Part shown: piece after piece, positions 50,036-59,370 of the stretch
How the letters are laid out: each line of letters starts with the position of its first letter
How positions within the stretch are numbered: position 1 is the stretch's first letter
Assembly: GCF_009932395.1 (NCBI RefSeq)
Contig: NZ_LSRS01000002.1
Coordinates: forward strand, 283,210-347,209
Direction: 5' to 3'
DNA length: 64,000 nucleotides
Source: Sporotomaculum syntrophicum
GTDB taxonomy: Bacteria; Bacillota; Desulfotomaculia; Desulfotomaculales; Desulfallaceae
Position numbers and translations under genes: made by a program
The notes under the pieces: model-generated
Database searches by the model: none
What the model saw: the letters and a program-made list of their open reading frames with translations, nothing else
Told to the model about the DNA's origin: nothing

Positions 50036-52291
50036 ATGTTTATAAAGAGTAAATGGTTAGCGTTTGGGGCTTATGTCACTGTGTTTCTGATAATTTTATC
50101 GATATATGGTACAATTCCATTTTTATCGATACCAACATTAGGACAAGTAGTATGGACTTCAGGTTTTGCAGAGTCTTTTGTAAATGCAGATTGGCCCTCC
50201 ATTAAAGCAGTAAACTTCGGTTTGCCCGATAAAGCTGCAATTGCATTCGGTCTTGCAGGTGCATTTTTGCAAAGTGCATTCATAGCAGTTTTTGGCATGC
50301 ACCCGGCAGATGCATATGCATTGGGTGCAGTTGTGTGGCTTGCCTTGTCTCTCTGGGGGGCGATTAGGCTTTGCCAGTTTCTAGGCACCAGTTTTGTGCA
50401 AGGTTCATTTCTGTCGTTAATATACCTTACTCTACCAATTGTTTGGTGGCATGATAGGTATTCAATGCTATCTTTCGGTTTTGCATTACTGCCGCTATAT
50501 CTGTATATCGCATTTATGGTGATCTACCGTTTGCCTGAAATAAAAATATATTCTAAAGATTGGTGGATTACAGTCTGTACGTTTGCCGCGGTTTTTTTAC
50601 TTTCCGTGTTTATGGATGGGTACACATTTGTAATGTTTTTTGCTGCTTGTGGGCTTATTTGGTTTGTAGCATTTATTCGTAAAGATGTTACAAGAAAGTT
50701 ACTTGTTTTTCAGTCATTGCCGGTCATTTTACTTTCTGCGTTGCTTTCCTATTTGCTTTACACGCTTTATGTCGGGACTTCCGAGTATTCTCCATCCCCT
50801 ATGAGTTTCTTCCGTGGATGGGGAGTTGATCTGGTGATGTTGTTAATTCCAAGTCAGGGGGTTGGATGGTTGTGGGACGCACTGGGAATAAGCGTTCCAC
50901 GTAGTAGTAGTGATTTCTTTGGCGATGCTTCAGTATGGATGACAACCTTTGCACTTCCTTTAATTATTGTTGGTGTAACTGGCTATTGCTTGGCGAGAAA
51001 GAATCGTTACGCTCTTCCATTGTTGCTGGTAGCTTTAATAGGGTTTTATTTTTCGCTTGGCCCGTCTTTAAAGGTAGATTCTGTTCGTCCTGTTGATGAG
51101 AATGGGAAGGTTCTGGTACAAGGACAGTTGATGCCTCCTGAGGTTGCAATAATACCAACAGGTAATGCGGTCATTTACGAACATGTGCCTGGTTTTAATA
51201 GTATGCGTGCAACATATCGCTGGTCGGGGTTGATGTTTACAGCGCTTTGGGGTCTTACAGTGCTCTTCGTAATATCAATCTCGTTAACAAATATAGGTTT
51301 TTTAATAAGTAGCATAATTATTGTTTTTTTAATTGTTTCTAACCTTCCGGATGTCCCGAACAGGTTAAAACAGGGAATGAATTATCACAGTGCAATGCAC
51401 CAGATGGATACTGATTTTGTTCCTTTAGCCGATTATTTGGGAAAGGGGGCAAGAGTCCTTTTTGCACCACCGGGTAACGATTTTATCGTAAATTATTTGG
51501 CCGCAACTGGTAACTACCGTGCATTTAATATTGGAGGAGACAAAAATCTTGAAATAGCTCGAAAAGCTTGGCCTCAGCCTATTAAACAAATGCAGCTTTT
51601 CAGTCCGGGTCCATATTTTGTCGAAGAACTGAAAATTATTCTTTTGAATGATGTAGTTGACTATGTGGTTATACCATATTTCGATATGCTTTGGGGTGCA
51701 CATGCTTGGCCTCCTAATAGAAATGAAATTATAAGTCGGAAGGAACAGTTTTCGCAAATGGTCGATATGTTTGAAAAAGACTCTTTGTTTAATGTAAAGA
51801 ATGAAAAATTATACACATTAATATCTCTTTCCCCAGACGCTAATAGGCAACACATTCAATCTGCCATCCGTGAGGTCTCTATGATATATGATTGCCAACC
51901 TCCGCAATGCTTGAACTGGGAGGCAAAACGTGAAGATATTCCGACGCAAGTAGGGAAGCGGGTATCGGGTGCAGTGCGTTCAACCGGCCAATCCGGGTTT
52001 TTGGTATTTGGGCCCTATAAACCAATGAAAGCAGGAAATTACATGTTAGAATTGCGCGGTATAATCCACTCAACTAACGGAAGGGTGATTACGGATGTAG
52101 TAGGTGATAAAGGGCAGTGCACTTTTGCACGCTTTGAAGAGTTGGATGGTGTGAATTCGAGTAATGCGAGCGTTTTGCTGAACAAAGCAGTGGTGTTGGA
52201 TAAAGCGATTAGTGATTTGGAGGTCCGGGTTTGGGTGGACGAGTTAGCGGATATTGAGTTGTACGGTTACTCGCTTCGTCCTGTTGATTAA
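50036..52291 (+). CDS. Large polytopic membrane protein, GT-C-like
   Basis: This 751-residue protein has about 10-11 hydrophobic segments in the first 460 residues and a soluble C-terminal region (about 480-750). The N-terminal half has the loop ADWPSIKAVNFGLPDKAAIAFGLAGA. That suits a GT-C glycosyltransferase using polyprenyl-phosphate sugars, but no diagnostic DD or DE pair is certain. The downstream GT2 (dolichol-phosphate-mannose-synthase type) could supply a polyprenyl-phosphate donor for it, a common pairing in extracytoplasmic side-branch glycosylation. Start ATG after AAGGGG. Enzymatic identity unproven. Confidence 0.75.
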   Translation: MFIKSKWLAFGAYVTVFLIILSIYGTIPFLSIPTLGQVVWTSGFAESFVNADWPSIKAVNFGLPDKAAIAFGLAGAFLQSAFIAVFGMHPADAYALGAVVWLALSLWGAIRLCQFLGTSFVQGSFLSLIYLTLPIVWWHDRYSMLSFGFALLPLYLYIAFMVIYRLPEIKIYSKDWWITVCTFAAVFLLSVFMDGYTFVMFFAACGLIWFVAFIRKDVTRKLLVFQSLPVILLSALLSYLLYTLYVGTSEYSPSPMSFFRGWGVDLVMLLIPSQGVGWLWDALGISVPRSSSDFFGDASVWMTTFALPLIIVGVTGYCLARKNRYALPLLLVALIGFYFSLGPSLKVDSVRPVDENGKVLVQGQLMPPEVAIIPTGNAVIYEHVPGFNSMRATYRWSGLMFTALWGLTVLFVISISLTNIGFLISSIIIVFLIVSNLPDVPNRLKQGMNYHSAMHQMDTDFVPLADYLGKGARVLFAPPGNDFIVNYLAATGNYRAFNIGGDKNLEIARKAWPQPIKQMQLFSPGPYFVEELKIILLNDVVDYVVIPYFDMLWGAHAWPPNRNEIISRKEQFSQMVDMFEKDSLFNVKNEKLYTLISLSPDANRQHIQSAIREVSMIYDCQPPQCLNWEAKREDIPTQVGKRVSGAVRSTGQSGFLVFGPYKPMKAGNYMLELRGIIHSTNGRVITDVVGDKGQCTFARFEELDGVNSSNASVLLNKAVVLDKAISDLEVRVWVDELADIELYGYSLRPVD

Positions 52292-52319
52292 GTTAATACA
52301 TTTAAAGGGCTGATTTTGA

Positions 52320-53369
52320 ATGAAAAAACTCATAGTGCAAATCCCCTGCTACAACGAAGAAAATACATTGCCTATAACAGTGGCTGATATACCCAGGTTT
52401 ATACCTGGTGTTGATAAGGTCGAAATAATGATTATTGATGACGGAAGCTCTGATAGAACAGTAGAGGTTGCAAGAGAAATCGGTGTGGAGCATATCATAA
52501 GTTTTCCAAAAAATAAAGGGCTGGCAAGGGCTTTTGCAGCAGGATTGGATGCTTGTTTAAGGTTAGGGGCAGATATTATCGTAAATACGGACGGAGATAA
52601 CCAGTATAACGGTTCGGATATTCCCAAACTGATTAGGCCGATTATAGAGGGTAGAGCCGAGATAGTAATTGGTGATAGGCAGGTAGAAACCATAGAACAT
52701 TTTTCTAAAACAAAAATTTTATTGCAGAAACTTGGTAGTTGGGTAGTTAGAAAAGCATCATCCACAGATATTCCCGACACTACAAGTGGGTTTAGGGCTT
52801 ATAGCCGTGATGCTGCTTTGCAGATTAACGTGACATCAGATTATACTTATACTCTAGAAACTATTATTTCTGCCGGCCATCGAAGAATGGGAATAGAATC
52901 CGTTCCCATATCTACCAACGAAAAGCTTAGGGAATCGAGATTATTTGGTAGTGTAAGAAAGTATGTATCACGGTCGGCAACAACTATTATTAGAATATAC
53001 ACCATGTATCAACCATTAAAAGTCTTTTTAAGTATGGGTATCTTCTCCATGATTCTTGGTACAATAATTGGTATTAGGTTTTTATTTTTTTATTTTATAG
53101 GCCAAGGAACAGGACATATCCAATCCTTAATTCTTATGGCGGTACTTCTTCTTATGGGATTTCAGTTAATTATTTTTGGCATACTAGCTGATTTAATAGC
53201 TAACAATAGAAAACTTAATGAGATGATTTTAACGAAAGTTAGAAAAATAGATGCAGATATTGATAAGGACAATTTTTTATATTCAAATAATACTACACGT
53301 AAAGGAATAGAGATTTTGGGGTCTAGTTATAATGAAATTGCCTCCGCAAAAGATGAAAATAAAAGTTAG
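52320..53369 (+). CDS. Glycosyltransferase family 2, polyprenyl-phosphate mannose synthase type
   Basis: This 349-residue protein has an N-terminal GT-A fold: IPCYNEENTLPITVADIP, MIIDDGSSDRTVEVA, GLARAFAAGLDACLRLGADIIVNTDGDNQY with the metal-binding D-x-D. Two C-terminal transmembrane helices (about 235-310) follow. This is the DPM1/GtrB-like layout that loads a sugar on undecaprenyl phosphate for use outside the membrane. It lies between a putative GT-C and the phosphomannomutase. Donor likely GDP-mannose or UDP-glucose. Confidence 0.92.
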   Translation: MKKLIVQIPCYNEENTLPITVADIPRFIPGVDKVEIMIIDDGSSDRTVEVAREIGVEHIISFPKNKGLARAFAAGLDACLRLGADIIVNTDGDNQYNGSDIPKLIRPIIEGRAEIVIGDRQVETIEHFSKTKILLQKLGSWVVRKASSTDIPDTTSGFRAYSRDAALQINVTSDYTYTLETIISAGHRRMGIESVPISTNEKLRESRLFGSVRKYVSRSATTIIRIYTMYQPLKVFLSMGIFSMILGTIIGIRFLFFYFIGQGTGHIQSLILMAVLLLMGFQLIIFGILADLIANNRKLNEMILTKVRKIDADIDKDNFLYSNNTTRKGIEILGSSYNEIASAKDENKS

Positions 53370-53391
53370 CTAATATTTGGAGTGATTTAAA

Positions 53392-54780
53392 GTGTATAAA
53401 TCAATTGAGGCCTGCCGCACTGCTTTTAAGGCATATGATATTCGGGGTAAGGTCCCAGAAGAATTAAATGAAGAAACGGCATATCGCATAGGGCGAGCTT
53501 ATGTAGATCTCTTTAAAGCTAAAAAAGTAGCGGTGGGGTATGATGTGCGAACATCTAGCCCGACCCTTGTTAATGCGCTTACCAAAGGCTTAATGGAAAG
53601 CGGTTGTGATGTTATGGATATCGGTCTATGTGGAACTGAGCAGATTTATTTTGCTACATGTTATATGGAACTTGACGGTGGCATCATGGTGACAGCCAGT
53701 CATAATCCTCAGGACTATAACGGTATGAAATTGGTTCGTTCCGGTGCCAGGCCAATTAGTGGGGACAGCGGGTTGAATGAATTGATGGAAAAAGTGATTT
53801 ATGCTCCTTACACGCCAAGTCTTGTTTCTAGCGCCGGTCTTGGGGAGCATATTCACCAGGATATTATGGCTGAATATGTGCAGCACCTTTTATCATACTT
53901 GGATCTATCCATTCTTAGCTCATTCAAAGTAGTAGTGAACGCTGGAAACGGTTGTGCAGGGCCGGTCGTTGATTTATTGGAACAAAAACTGCCTTTTCAA
54001 TTTATAAAAGTTAACCATGAGCCTGATGGAACATTTCCTAATGGTATTCCCAACCCTTTATTGCCCGAAAATCGGGAGGTAACAGCAAAGGCGGTACAGG
54101 AATCGGGAGCGCACATTGGTATTGCTTGGGATGGTGATTTTGACCGGTGCTTTTTGTTTGATGAACAGGGTAATTTTATTGAAGGTTATTACATAGTTGG
54201 TTTATTAGCTAAATTTTTTTTACAACGTTACCCGGGGGGCAAGATAATACATGACCCTCGTTTAACTTGGAATACTGTGGAGTTAGTACGAAAACACGGT
54301 GGTCTGCCTGTACTCAGTAAAACCGGGCATGCTTTTATTAAAGAGCGCATGCGTTTGGAGAATGCTCTATACGGCGGGGAAATGTCGGCACACCATTATT
54401 TTAGAGACTTTGCTTATTGTGACAGCGGCATGATTCCCTGGCTGCTGGTTCTGGAAATGATGAGCCGGGACGGAAAGTATTTATCAGAGTTAATTAGAGA
54501 ACGAATAAACCGTTTTCCAGCAAGTGGAGAAATTAACCGCGTGGTAGCTCAACCAAAAGAGGTTATGCGATGTGTAGAACAAAAGTATGCAATGGGGAAA
54601 CCAATTATTGATCGAACAGACGGATTGAGTATGGAATTTGATACATGGCGTTTTAACTTGCGTATGTCAAATACCGAGCCTTTGTTAAGATTGAATGTTG
54701 AATCAAGGGGTGATTATAATCTCCTTGAGCAAAAGACAGATGAACTCCTGGCATTTATTGATTCTGTAGCTGAGCATTGA
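53392..54780 (+). CDS. manB: Phosphomannomutase / phosphoglucomutase
   Basis: This 462-residue alpha-D-phosphohexomutase interconverts mannose-6-phosphate and mannose-1-phosphate, feeding ManC. The phosphoserine loop [11 protein letters not shown] (Ser103), metal loop DGDFDRC, sugar-binding GEMSAHHYF and the phosphate-binding [12 protein letters not shown] are all intact. The start is GTG with GGAGTG upstream. Last gene of the glycan cluster. AlgC-type enzymes also accept glucose phosphates. Confidence 0.95.
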   Translation: MYKSIEACRTAFKAYDIRGKVPEELNEETAYRIGRAYVDLFKAKKVAVGYDVRTSSPTLVNALTKGLMESGCDVMDIGLCGTEQIYFATCYMELDGGIMVTASHNPQDYNGMKLVRSGARPISGDSGLNELMEKVIYAPYTPSLVSSAGLGEHIHQDIMAEYVQHLLSYLDLSILSSFKVVVNAGNGCAGPVVDLLEQKLPFQFIKVNHEPDGTFPNGIPNPLLPENREVTAKAVQESGAHIGIAWDGDFDRCFLFDEQGNFIEGYYIVGLLAKFFLQRYPGGKIIHDPRLTWNTVELVRKHGGLPVLSKTGHAFIKERMRLENALYGGEMSAHHYFRDFAYCDSGMIPWLLVLEMMSRDGKYLSELIRERINRFPASGEINRVVAQPKEVMRCVEQKYAMGKPIIDRTDGLSMEFDTWRFNLRMSNTEPLLRLNVESRGDYNLLEQKTDELLAFIDSVAEH

Positions 54781-54823
54781 TACGAGCATTATTCTATATT
54801 ACTGTTTTATTATTGGCGGTTAT

Positions 54824-54849
54824 GGAACAACTTAGCAAGCTCCTACGTC
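54824..54849 (+). promoter_or_regulatory. Possible ECF promoter of another class
   Basis: GGAAC (54824-54828), 17 bases, CGTC (54846-54849) fits the general Bacillus ECF pattern (GAAC and CGTC) and lies 40 bases before the next gene. It differs in its -10 from sites A-D, so it would serve a different sigma factor, or be chance. Confidence 0.3.
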
Positions 54850-54888
54850 AAATAATTAAATAGTGAATTTTTAAGGAGGAGTTTGCTA

Positions 54889-55938
54889 ATGAAAAAAAGA
54901 TTTGTGGTTCTAGTTATTGCGGCATTTATGTTGTTTGTTTTTGGCAGTATGGCGGAAGCAACGGTGGCCAACAAACAAATTCAAGTTAATTATAATAACG
55001 TAAAGATAGTCACTAATGGGAAAGCGGTTACTTTAACAGCCGATCAAGAGCCATTTTTATTGAACGGGGTCACTTTTGTGCCTCTGCGCGCTGCAGGACA
55101 AGCATTGAACAGCACTGTGAACTGGGAAGCTTCAACTAAAACCGTTGTTATTACCGGGAACAGTAACAATAACGCGAGTAACACCGATTTGCTTGTACAA
55201 ATAGCGCAAAAGAATCAGGAGATTGTCGCCTTAAAAGCTCAAGTCGCTGCTTTGCAGGCGAAATTAGACGATGAAGATACTGATGAAGATTATGATCTAG
55301 ATAAAATTGAAGATAAACTACTGGATCAATACGGTGAACTGGAAGATGTAAAAATTGATGAAATCGCATTGAAGGGTGACGATGATTTTGTGAAAGTTGA
55401 TGTCGAAGTTGACCTTGACGATTATAAAAAAGAGTGGAAGGATTTAACCGAACGGGAAATTAAAAACTGGGTGGAAGACCTGGTGGAAGAAATCCAAGCT
55501 AAGTTAAATAGCAATACGGTAGTTGACGGTATGATTTACAGTACGGATGATGAAGATTTAGTGGAATTCTACAAAAGAGGCAAAAACCGGTTGGATGTAT
55601 ATATCATAAATAATTACAAAGGAGTTAATGCCTCAAAGGTAATAGATAGCCTGGAAGGTGACAGGTATTCAGTAGAAGGTATTAGATTTTCTATAGGTGA
55701 GCTTGATTATGAAGAGGATAAAGAACTTGTTAACGTGAACTTTGAAGCCGAAGCAGCCGATGTCGCGGAAAGATGGGATGAATTAAACAGAATCGAGATT
55801 AGTGATGCTGTGGATAAAATTGGCAAAGCTATAGCCGGCGAGTTTGAAAATGAAGACGTTCCGGTTGAAGCAGTGAGGTTATATTTCTATGACGAAGATA
55901 ATGAAAGACTAGGCAGTTACCGGTATAACAATAATTAA
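54889..55938 (+). CDS. Secreted stalk-domain protein with acidic coiled-coil region
   Basis: This 349-residue protein starts at an ATG eight bases after AAGGAGGA. Signal peptide about 1-25 (GSMAEA-TV). A copper-amine-oxidase-N-like stalk domain (about 28-90) shows EPFLLNGVTFVPLRAAGQALNSTVNWEAS. A short coiled coil (about 103-130) and then a highly acidic, two-repeat region follow (about 135-349; VDVEVDLDDYKKEWKDLTEREIKNWVEDL and VNFEAEAADVAERWDELNRIEISDAVDKI are related). Function unknown. It lies just downstream of the glycan cluster but seems separately transcribed. Confidence 0.83.
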   Translation: MKKRFVVLVIAAFMLFVFGSMAEATVANKQIQVNYNNVKIVTNGKAVTLTADQEPFLLNGVTFVPLRAAGQALNSTVNWEASTKTVVITGNSNNNASNTDLLVQIAQKNQEIVALKAQVAALQAKLDDEDTDEDYDLDKIEDKLLDQYGELEDVKIDEIALKGDDDFVKVDVEVDLDDYKKEWKDLTEREIKNWVEDLVEEIQAKLNSNTVVDGMIYSTDDEDLVEFYKRGKNRLDVYIINNYKGVNASKVIDSLEGDRYSVEGIRFSIGELDYEEDKELVNVNFEAEAADVAERWDELNRIEISDAVDKIGKAIAGEFENEDVPVEAVRLYFYDEDNERLGSYRYNNN

Positions 55939-55955
55939 AGAACACCATGCCCTGG

Positions 55956-55990
55956 AGTCTCCTGCTTGGTTGCGGCGGGAGGCTTTTTAC
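55956..55990 (+). terminator. Rho-independent terminator
   Basis: AGTCTCCTGC pairs imperfectly with GCGGGAGGCT, followed by TTTTTA. Confidence 0.75.
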
Positions 55991-56059
55991 CTTGCAGGAA
56001 ATGAGGCGGTACTGTCGAAATAGGGAACCGTATATTTATTAATGGAGGTTTGATATATA

Positions 56060-56536
56060 GTGAGAAATATGAAGTTCAAAGCACTGCCGTTAACCCTGCT
56101 GCTCATTGCGGCAGTCGTCATTGGATATGCCGGTTTGGCGGCGGCCGACAGTGCTGATCCGGGTTCCATCAATGACCCATTGGTCACCAAAAGCTTTGTA
56201 GTTAAGTATGTGCAGGATTACATAGGTGGCCAGGCTTCTCAAGGCGGCTCCGGTTCTTTAGCCTGGACGGTGGTTAATCTGGAAGCTGGCCAGGAATTCA
56301 TCGGCAAGGCCGGGACCGAAATTATTGTGCGCAGCGGCAGTGCTGTGGTGGTGGATCCCAGCAGCGGCGGCATCCCTGACCTGACGGATGGTAAAAACGT
56401 CATGGCCGGCCAGGTGGTGGACAATAATCACCTGCTCAGTGTACCCAGATCCGATGGCCGTGGTATCCAGGCACAAAAACCGGCTACCATCATGTACCGT
56501 GGCTTTGAATCTGAGGCAGCGGCTCTGGTTCAGTAA
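56060..56536 (+). CDS. Conserved small secreted protein of unknown function
   Basis: This 158-residue protein starts at a GTG after ATGGAGG. It has a signal peptide (about 1-30, GLAAA-DS). The mature part has the pattern NDPLVTKSFVVKYV, LEAGQEFIGKAGTEIIVRSGSAVVV, and NHLLSVPRSDGRGIQAQKPATIMYRG. I recall this as a small family in spore-forming Firmicutes without assigned function. A strong terminator follows, so it appears monocistronic. Confidence 0.8.
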   Translation: MRNMKFKALPLTLLLIAAVVIGYAGLAAADSADPGSINDPLVTKSFVVKYVQDYIGGQASQGGSGSLAWTVVNLEAGQEFIGKAGTEIIVRSGSAVVVDPSSGGIPDLTDGKNVMAGQVVDNNHLLSVPRSDGRGIQAQKPATIMYRGFESEAAALVQ

Positions 56537-56553
56537 AGAGAAAACCTAAAAAA

Positions 56554-56592
56554 TACACCGGTGTCACTATGTACAGTGCCCGGTGTTTTTAT
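56554..56592 (+). terminator. Rho-independent terminator
   Basis: ACACCGGTGTCACT pairs with AGTGCCCGGTGT (small bulges), followed by five T. Confidence 0.88.
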
Positions 56593-56669
56593 GAATGCTT
56601 GGGTTGGCCGCCGGCGGATATAATAAGGCATGAATAAATAATTGCGAATCTGCCTTTGGAGGTATTGTT

Positions 56670-58631
56670 TTGAACGAAAGTAAATGGAAGGCCTTGTTAA
56701 TCGGGATTATCCTGGTAGCGCTGCTGTCTGCCGGGTATACAGCCTGGCAGAGACATGGGCTGGAAGAGAATAATCAAAGTGTAGCTATAACAGTTGTTTA
56801 TGATGAAGCAGCGGCACTGGCCCGTATGAATGGCCAGAGCGTAGCGAGAGTTCTTAGTAAGTTCAAAGAAAATGGAGTAAGTACGGTCTTAGTTAAAGAG
56901 CCCACTGTCAGGGATGCCGAAGCTAACGGTGAACTGCTGCTGTGTACCGGAGGCGAACTGCTCTTGCCGGGTAATGCGAGCCTCTGGCAGCAGTTTGGAG
57001 AGGAGTTCAGGGCGCAGATTAAACCTGATTGCCGGTATTTGCTTCTAGGTGACTCCGCAGTATTCCAAAGGGTGCTGGGCCAGTTGCAGGCCAAGCAAGT
57101 AGCGGTTCGTTCCTGGGCTGGTGGAGAAGGGACGAATATTTATATTATCGAGGTAGCTTATCATTGGGGCTTGTTTGAACAAATGGGTCTGGGCTTCCCG
57201 TCCGGTGCATTAGAGGAAATAAATGCAGCCGGGTTAGATACAATGGTTCAAGTGCGCTCATGGAATCAAGTAACCCCGGCCGGATTGACCTATGTTTTGC
57301 GGGAGCTAAAAAAAATACCTAATCTTTCCGGGATATTATTTAATGATCCGGTACTGCCAGGTTACCCCAAAAATATCAGGCTGCTTTCGTATTTAATTTT
57401 AGAGCTGGATGTTCCCCTGGTGCAGATTGAGTTTACCACCCAGAAAGGCCTGGCCAACCTGGGACTGCTGCTGGATAAAAACGTGGTCAGGCTGCACACG
57501 CTGTCCCTGGAGGAAGATAACAAGAAAAATTACGATATTGCTGAGATGGTGGACCGCTTTAACCTGGCGGCTGCGGAACGCAATATCAGGGTTTTGCTGC
57601 TGCATTCCTACATGAAAAGCGATGAGCCGGATATGCTGGCCTTTAACCTCCAGCTGGCTCAGGCCACACGGGACAATCTCGAAGCCGAGGGACTGCAGGT
57701 GGGAGAGGCGTCGGAGCTGCAGCCCATGCACAATTCACGGCTGGTCCTGTTTGTGACCGGGCTGGGGGTAATTGCCGGGGCAATGCTGCTGGTGATAATG
57801 TTGGGCTGGAACAGGGCAGCCATGGGTATTGGTTTGCTGGGTCTTCTGGCCTGGACCGGCATGCTGGCCGTTGAGCTGGTTACCCCGGCTCGTAAAATAA
57901 TGGCCTTTATCGCGGTGGTGGTTTTCCCCACCCTGTCCTTGATGGTGAATGTAAGGCAGGGCGGGACTTCGGTGGGCCAAAGTATCCTGATGCTGTTGCG
58001 CACTTCAGTTTATTCACTTGTTGGGGCTTTATTGATGGTGGGCTTGTTGGGTGATATCGGCTTTATGCTGAAACTGGACCAGTTTTCCGGTGTTAAGTTG
58101 GCCCACGTGGTGCCATTACTGCTGCTGGTGGTGATCTTCTTCTTTAAAGTCGCTAAGGATGGCGGCGGCTGGCAGCGTAAACTGCAGGAACTGCTGGAAG
58201 AGCCGGTTCTGGTCAAGTTTGTCCTGATTGGCGGGTTGCTTTTAGTGGCGCTGATGGTTTATGTCTCCCGTACAGGCAACGAATCCGCGGCGATATCTAA
58301 CTGGGAATTGCAGTTTCGTGCCTTGCTGGATAATCTGCTCGGCGTGCGTCCCCGCACCAAAGAGTTTCTGCTGGGACACCCGCTTTTGCTGCTGATGTTA
58401 TACTTGGGGTACCGGAACAACAAGTATCTACCGCTGTTGCTGGGCGGGGCTATTGGTCAAATTTCCCTGGTCAACACATATGCCCATATCCACACACCGC
58501 TGGTTATTTCATTACTGCGCAGCCTGCACGGCCTTTGGCTGGGAATACTTATCGGCCTGATACTGATTGCTCTCTGGCGCTTTGGCGAAGCCCTGCTGGT
58601 TAATCACCGGGGCCGGCTGCGAAGGGATTAA
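56670..58631 (+). CDS. DUF5693 family membrane protein
   Basis: This 653-residue protein has one N-terminal transmembrane helix, an extracytoplasmic domain (about 35-350, YDEAAALARMNGQSVARVLSKFKENGVSTVLVKE) and about eight C-terminal membrane helices (about 365-640). This is the DUF5693 arrangement. In many Firmicutes it neighbours csaB, the pyruvyl transferase that modifies wall polymer for SLH binding, and tagA; here tagA is near but csaB is not in the window. Role unknown, presumed in wall-polymer metabolism from context. The start is TTG after GGAGG. Confidence 0.82.
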   Translation: MNESKWKALLIGIILVALLSAGYTAWQRHGLEENNQSVAITVVYDEAAALARMNGQSVARVLSKFKENGVSTVLVKEPTVRDAEANGELLLCTGGELLLPGNASLWQQFGEEFRAQIKPDCRYLLLGDSAVFQRVLGQLQAKQVAVRSWAGGEGTNIYIIEVAYHWGLFEQMGLGFPSGALEEINAAGLDTMVQVRSWNQVTPAGLTYVLRELKKIPNLSGILFNDPVLPGYPKNIRLLSYLILELDVPLVQIEFTTQKGLANLGLLLDKNVVRLHTLSLEEDNKKNYDIAEMVDRFNLAAAERNIRVLLLHSYMKSDEPDMLAFNLQLAQATRDNLEAEGLQVGEASELQPMHNSRLVLFVTGLGVIAGAMLLVIMLGWNRAAMGIGLLGLLAWTGMLAVELVTPARKIMAFIAVVVFPTLSLMVNVRQGGTSVGQSILMLLRTSVYSLVGALLMVGLLGDIGFMLKLDQFSGVKLAHVVPLLLLVVIFFFKVAKDGGGWQRKLQELLEEPVLVKFVLIGGLLLVALMVYVSRTGNESAAISNWELQFRALLDNLLGVRPRTKEFLLGHPLLLLMLYLGYRNNKYLPLLLGGAIGQISLVNTYAHIHTPLVISLLRSLHGLWLGILIGLILIALWRFGEALLVNHRGRLRRD

Positions 58632-58697
58632 TGGCCGGTGATGAGAAGTGGAAGGGTTAATATAGATATCAAATAATATACAAAGGGGGAGGTTAAC

Positions 58698-59366
58698 TTA
58701 AGAAAGTCTTGGTCGTTTATTAGCGGCGTTATTGTTGGTGCCTTAATTTTTGGTTCGGCGGTATCCTTTACCAGTGAAGCGAAAAGAAATGTCCAGGTGC
58801 TGTTCTCGAACATCAGAGTTGTGGTAGATGGCGCTCTTTTGCTCGACACGGATGAACCCTTTCTGCTGAATGGTCGTGTATATGTGCCTCTGCGCACGGT
58901 GGCGGAAGCTCTGGATAAAGAAGTCGCCTGGCAGGACAACCTGGTGTTGATTGGCAGCGGCAAACAAGGTTTGCTGCTCCCATACCTGGCTCCACCCTCT
59001 GTCCATGGCGTCAATTGGCGGGTAGGCGAGTCACAAGTTAATGGTACTGTCTATGAGCAGGGTTTTCATGTAGTGGGCATGAAGGGCTGGAAAGAGGCCG
59101 ATATGACCTTTAATGTAGGTCAGAAGTATATTAAGGAGATTAGCGGTTCTATTGCTCTGGATGATGGAAATAAGGAAAATGTCCAGCCGGTTAAAGTGAA
59201 AATTATGCTGGATAAAGAAATAATCTGGCAGGGCACCCTGAAATCAGGGCAAAAGCCCATCCCGATCACCATTAAGCCGGCAGTTAAATCCAGGCAAATA
59301 ATTGTCCAAATGGACAATTTAGCGGAAACCAGGATAGACTTTATTGGCTTTAAAGCTAAATACTAG
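58698..59366 (+). CDS. Stalk-domain protein with NPCBM-like domain, apparent TTA start
   Basis: From codon 58698 the frame gives a signal anchor (RKSWSFISGVIVGALIFGSAVSF), a copper-amine-oxidase-N-like stalk domain (about 35-85, DEPFLLNGRVYVPLRTVAEAL) and an NPCBM-like beta domain (about 100-222, GTVYEQGFHVVGMKGW). GGGGGAGG (58685-58692) sits five bases before TTA, exactly where relatives would carry TTG. No ATG, GTG or TTG occurs in frame until 58797, which would remove the signal and split the stalk domain. Either TTA is used, a base is wrong, or the gene has lost its start. The rest of the frame is intact. NPCBM domains bind carbohydrate. Confidence 0.78.
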   Translation, partial: LRKSWSFISGVIVGALIFGSAVSFTSEAKRNVQVLFSNIRVVVDGALLLDTDEPFLLNGRVYVPLRTVAEALDKEVAWQDNLVLIGSGKQGLLLPYLAPPSVHGVNWRVGESQVNGTVYEQGFHVVGMKGWKEADMTFNVGQKYIKEISGSIALDDGNKENVQPVKVKIMLDKEIIWQGTLKSGQKPIPITIKPAVKSRQIIVQMDNLAETRIDFIGFKAKY

Positions 59367-59370
59367 GCAA

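Noticed and set aside
55261-55450. Acidic repeats in the stalk-domain protein considered as EF-hand calcium sites
   Set aside because: The acidic runs (DDEDTDEDYDLD and similar) lack the loop spacing and glycine of EF-hands.
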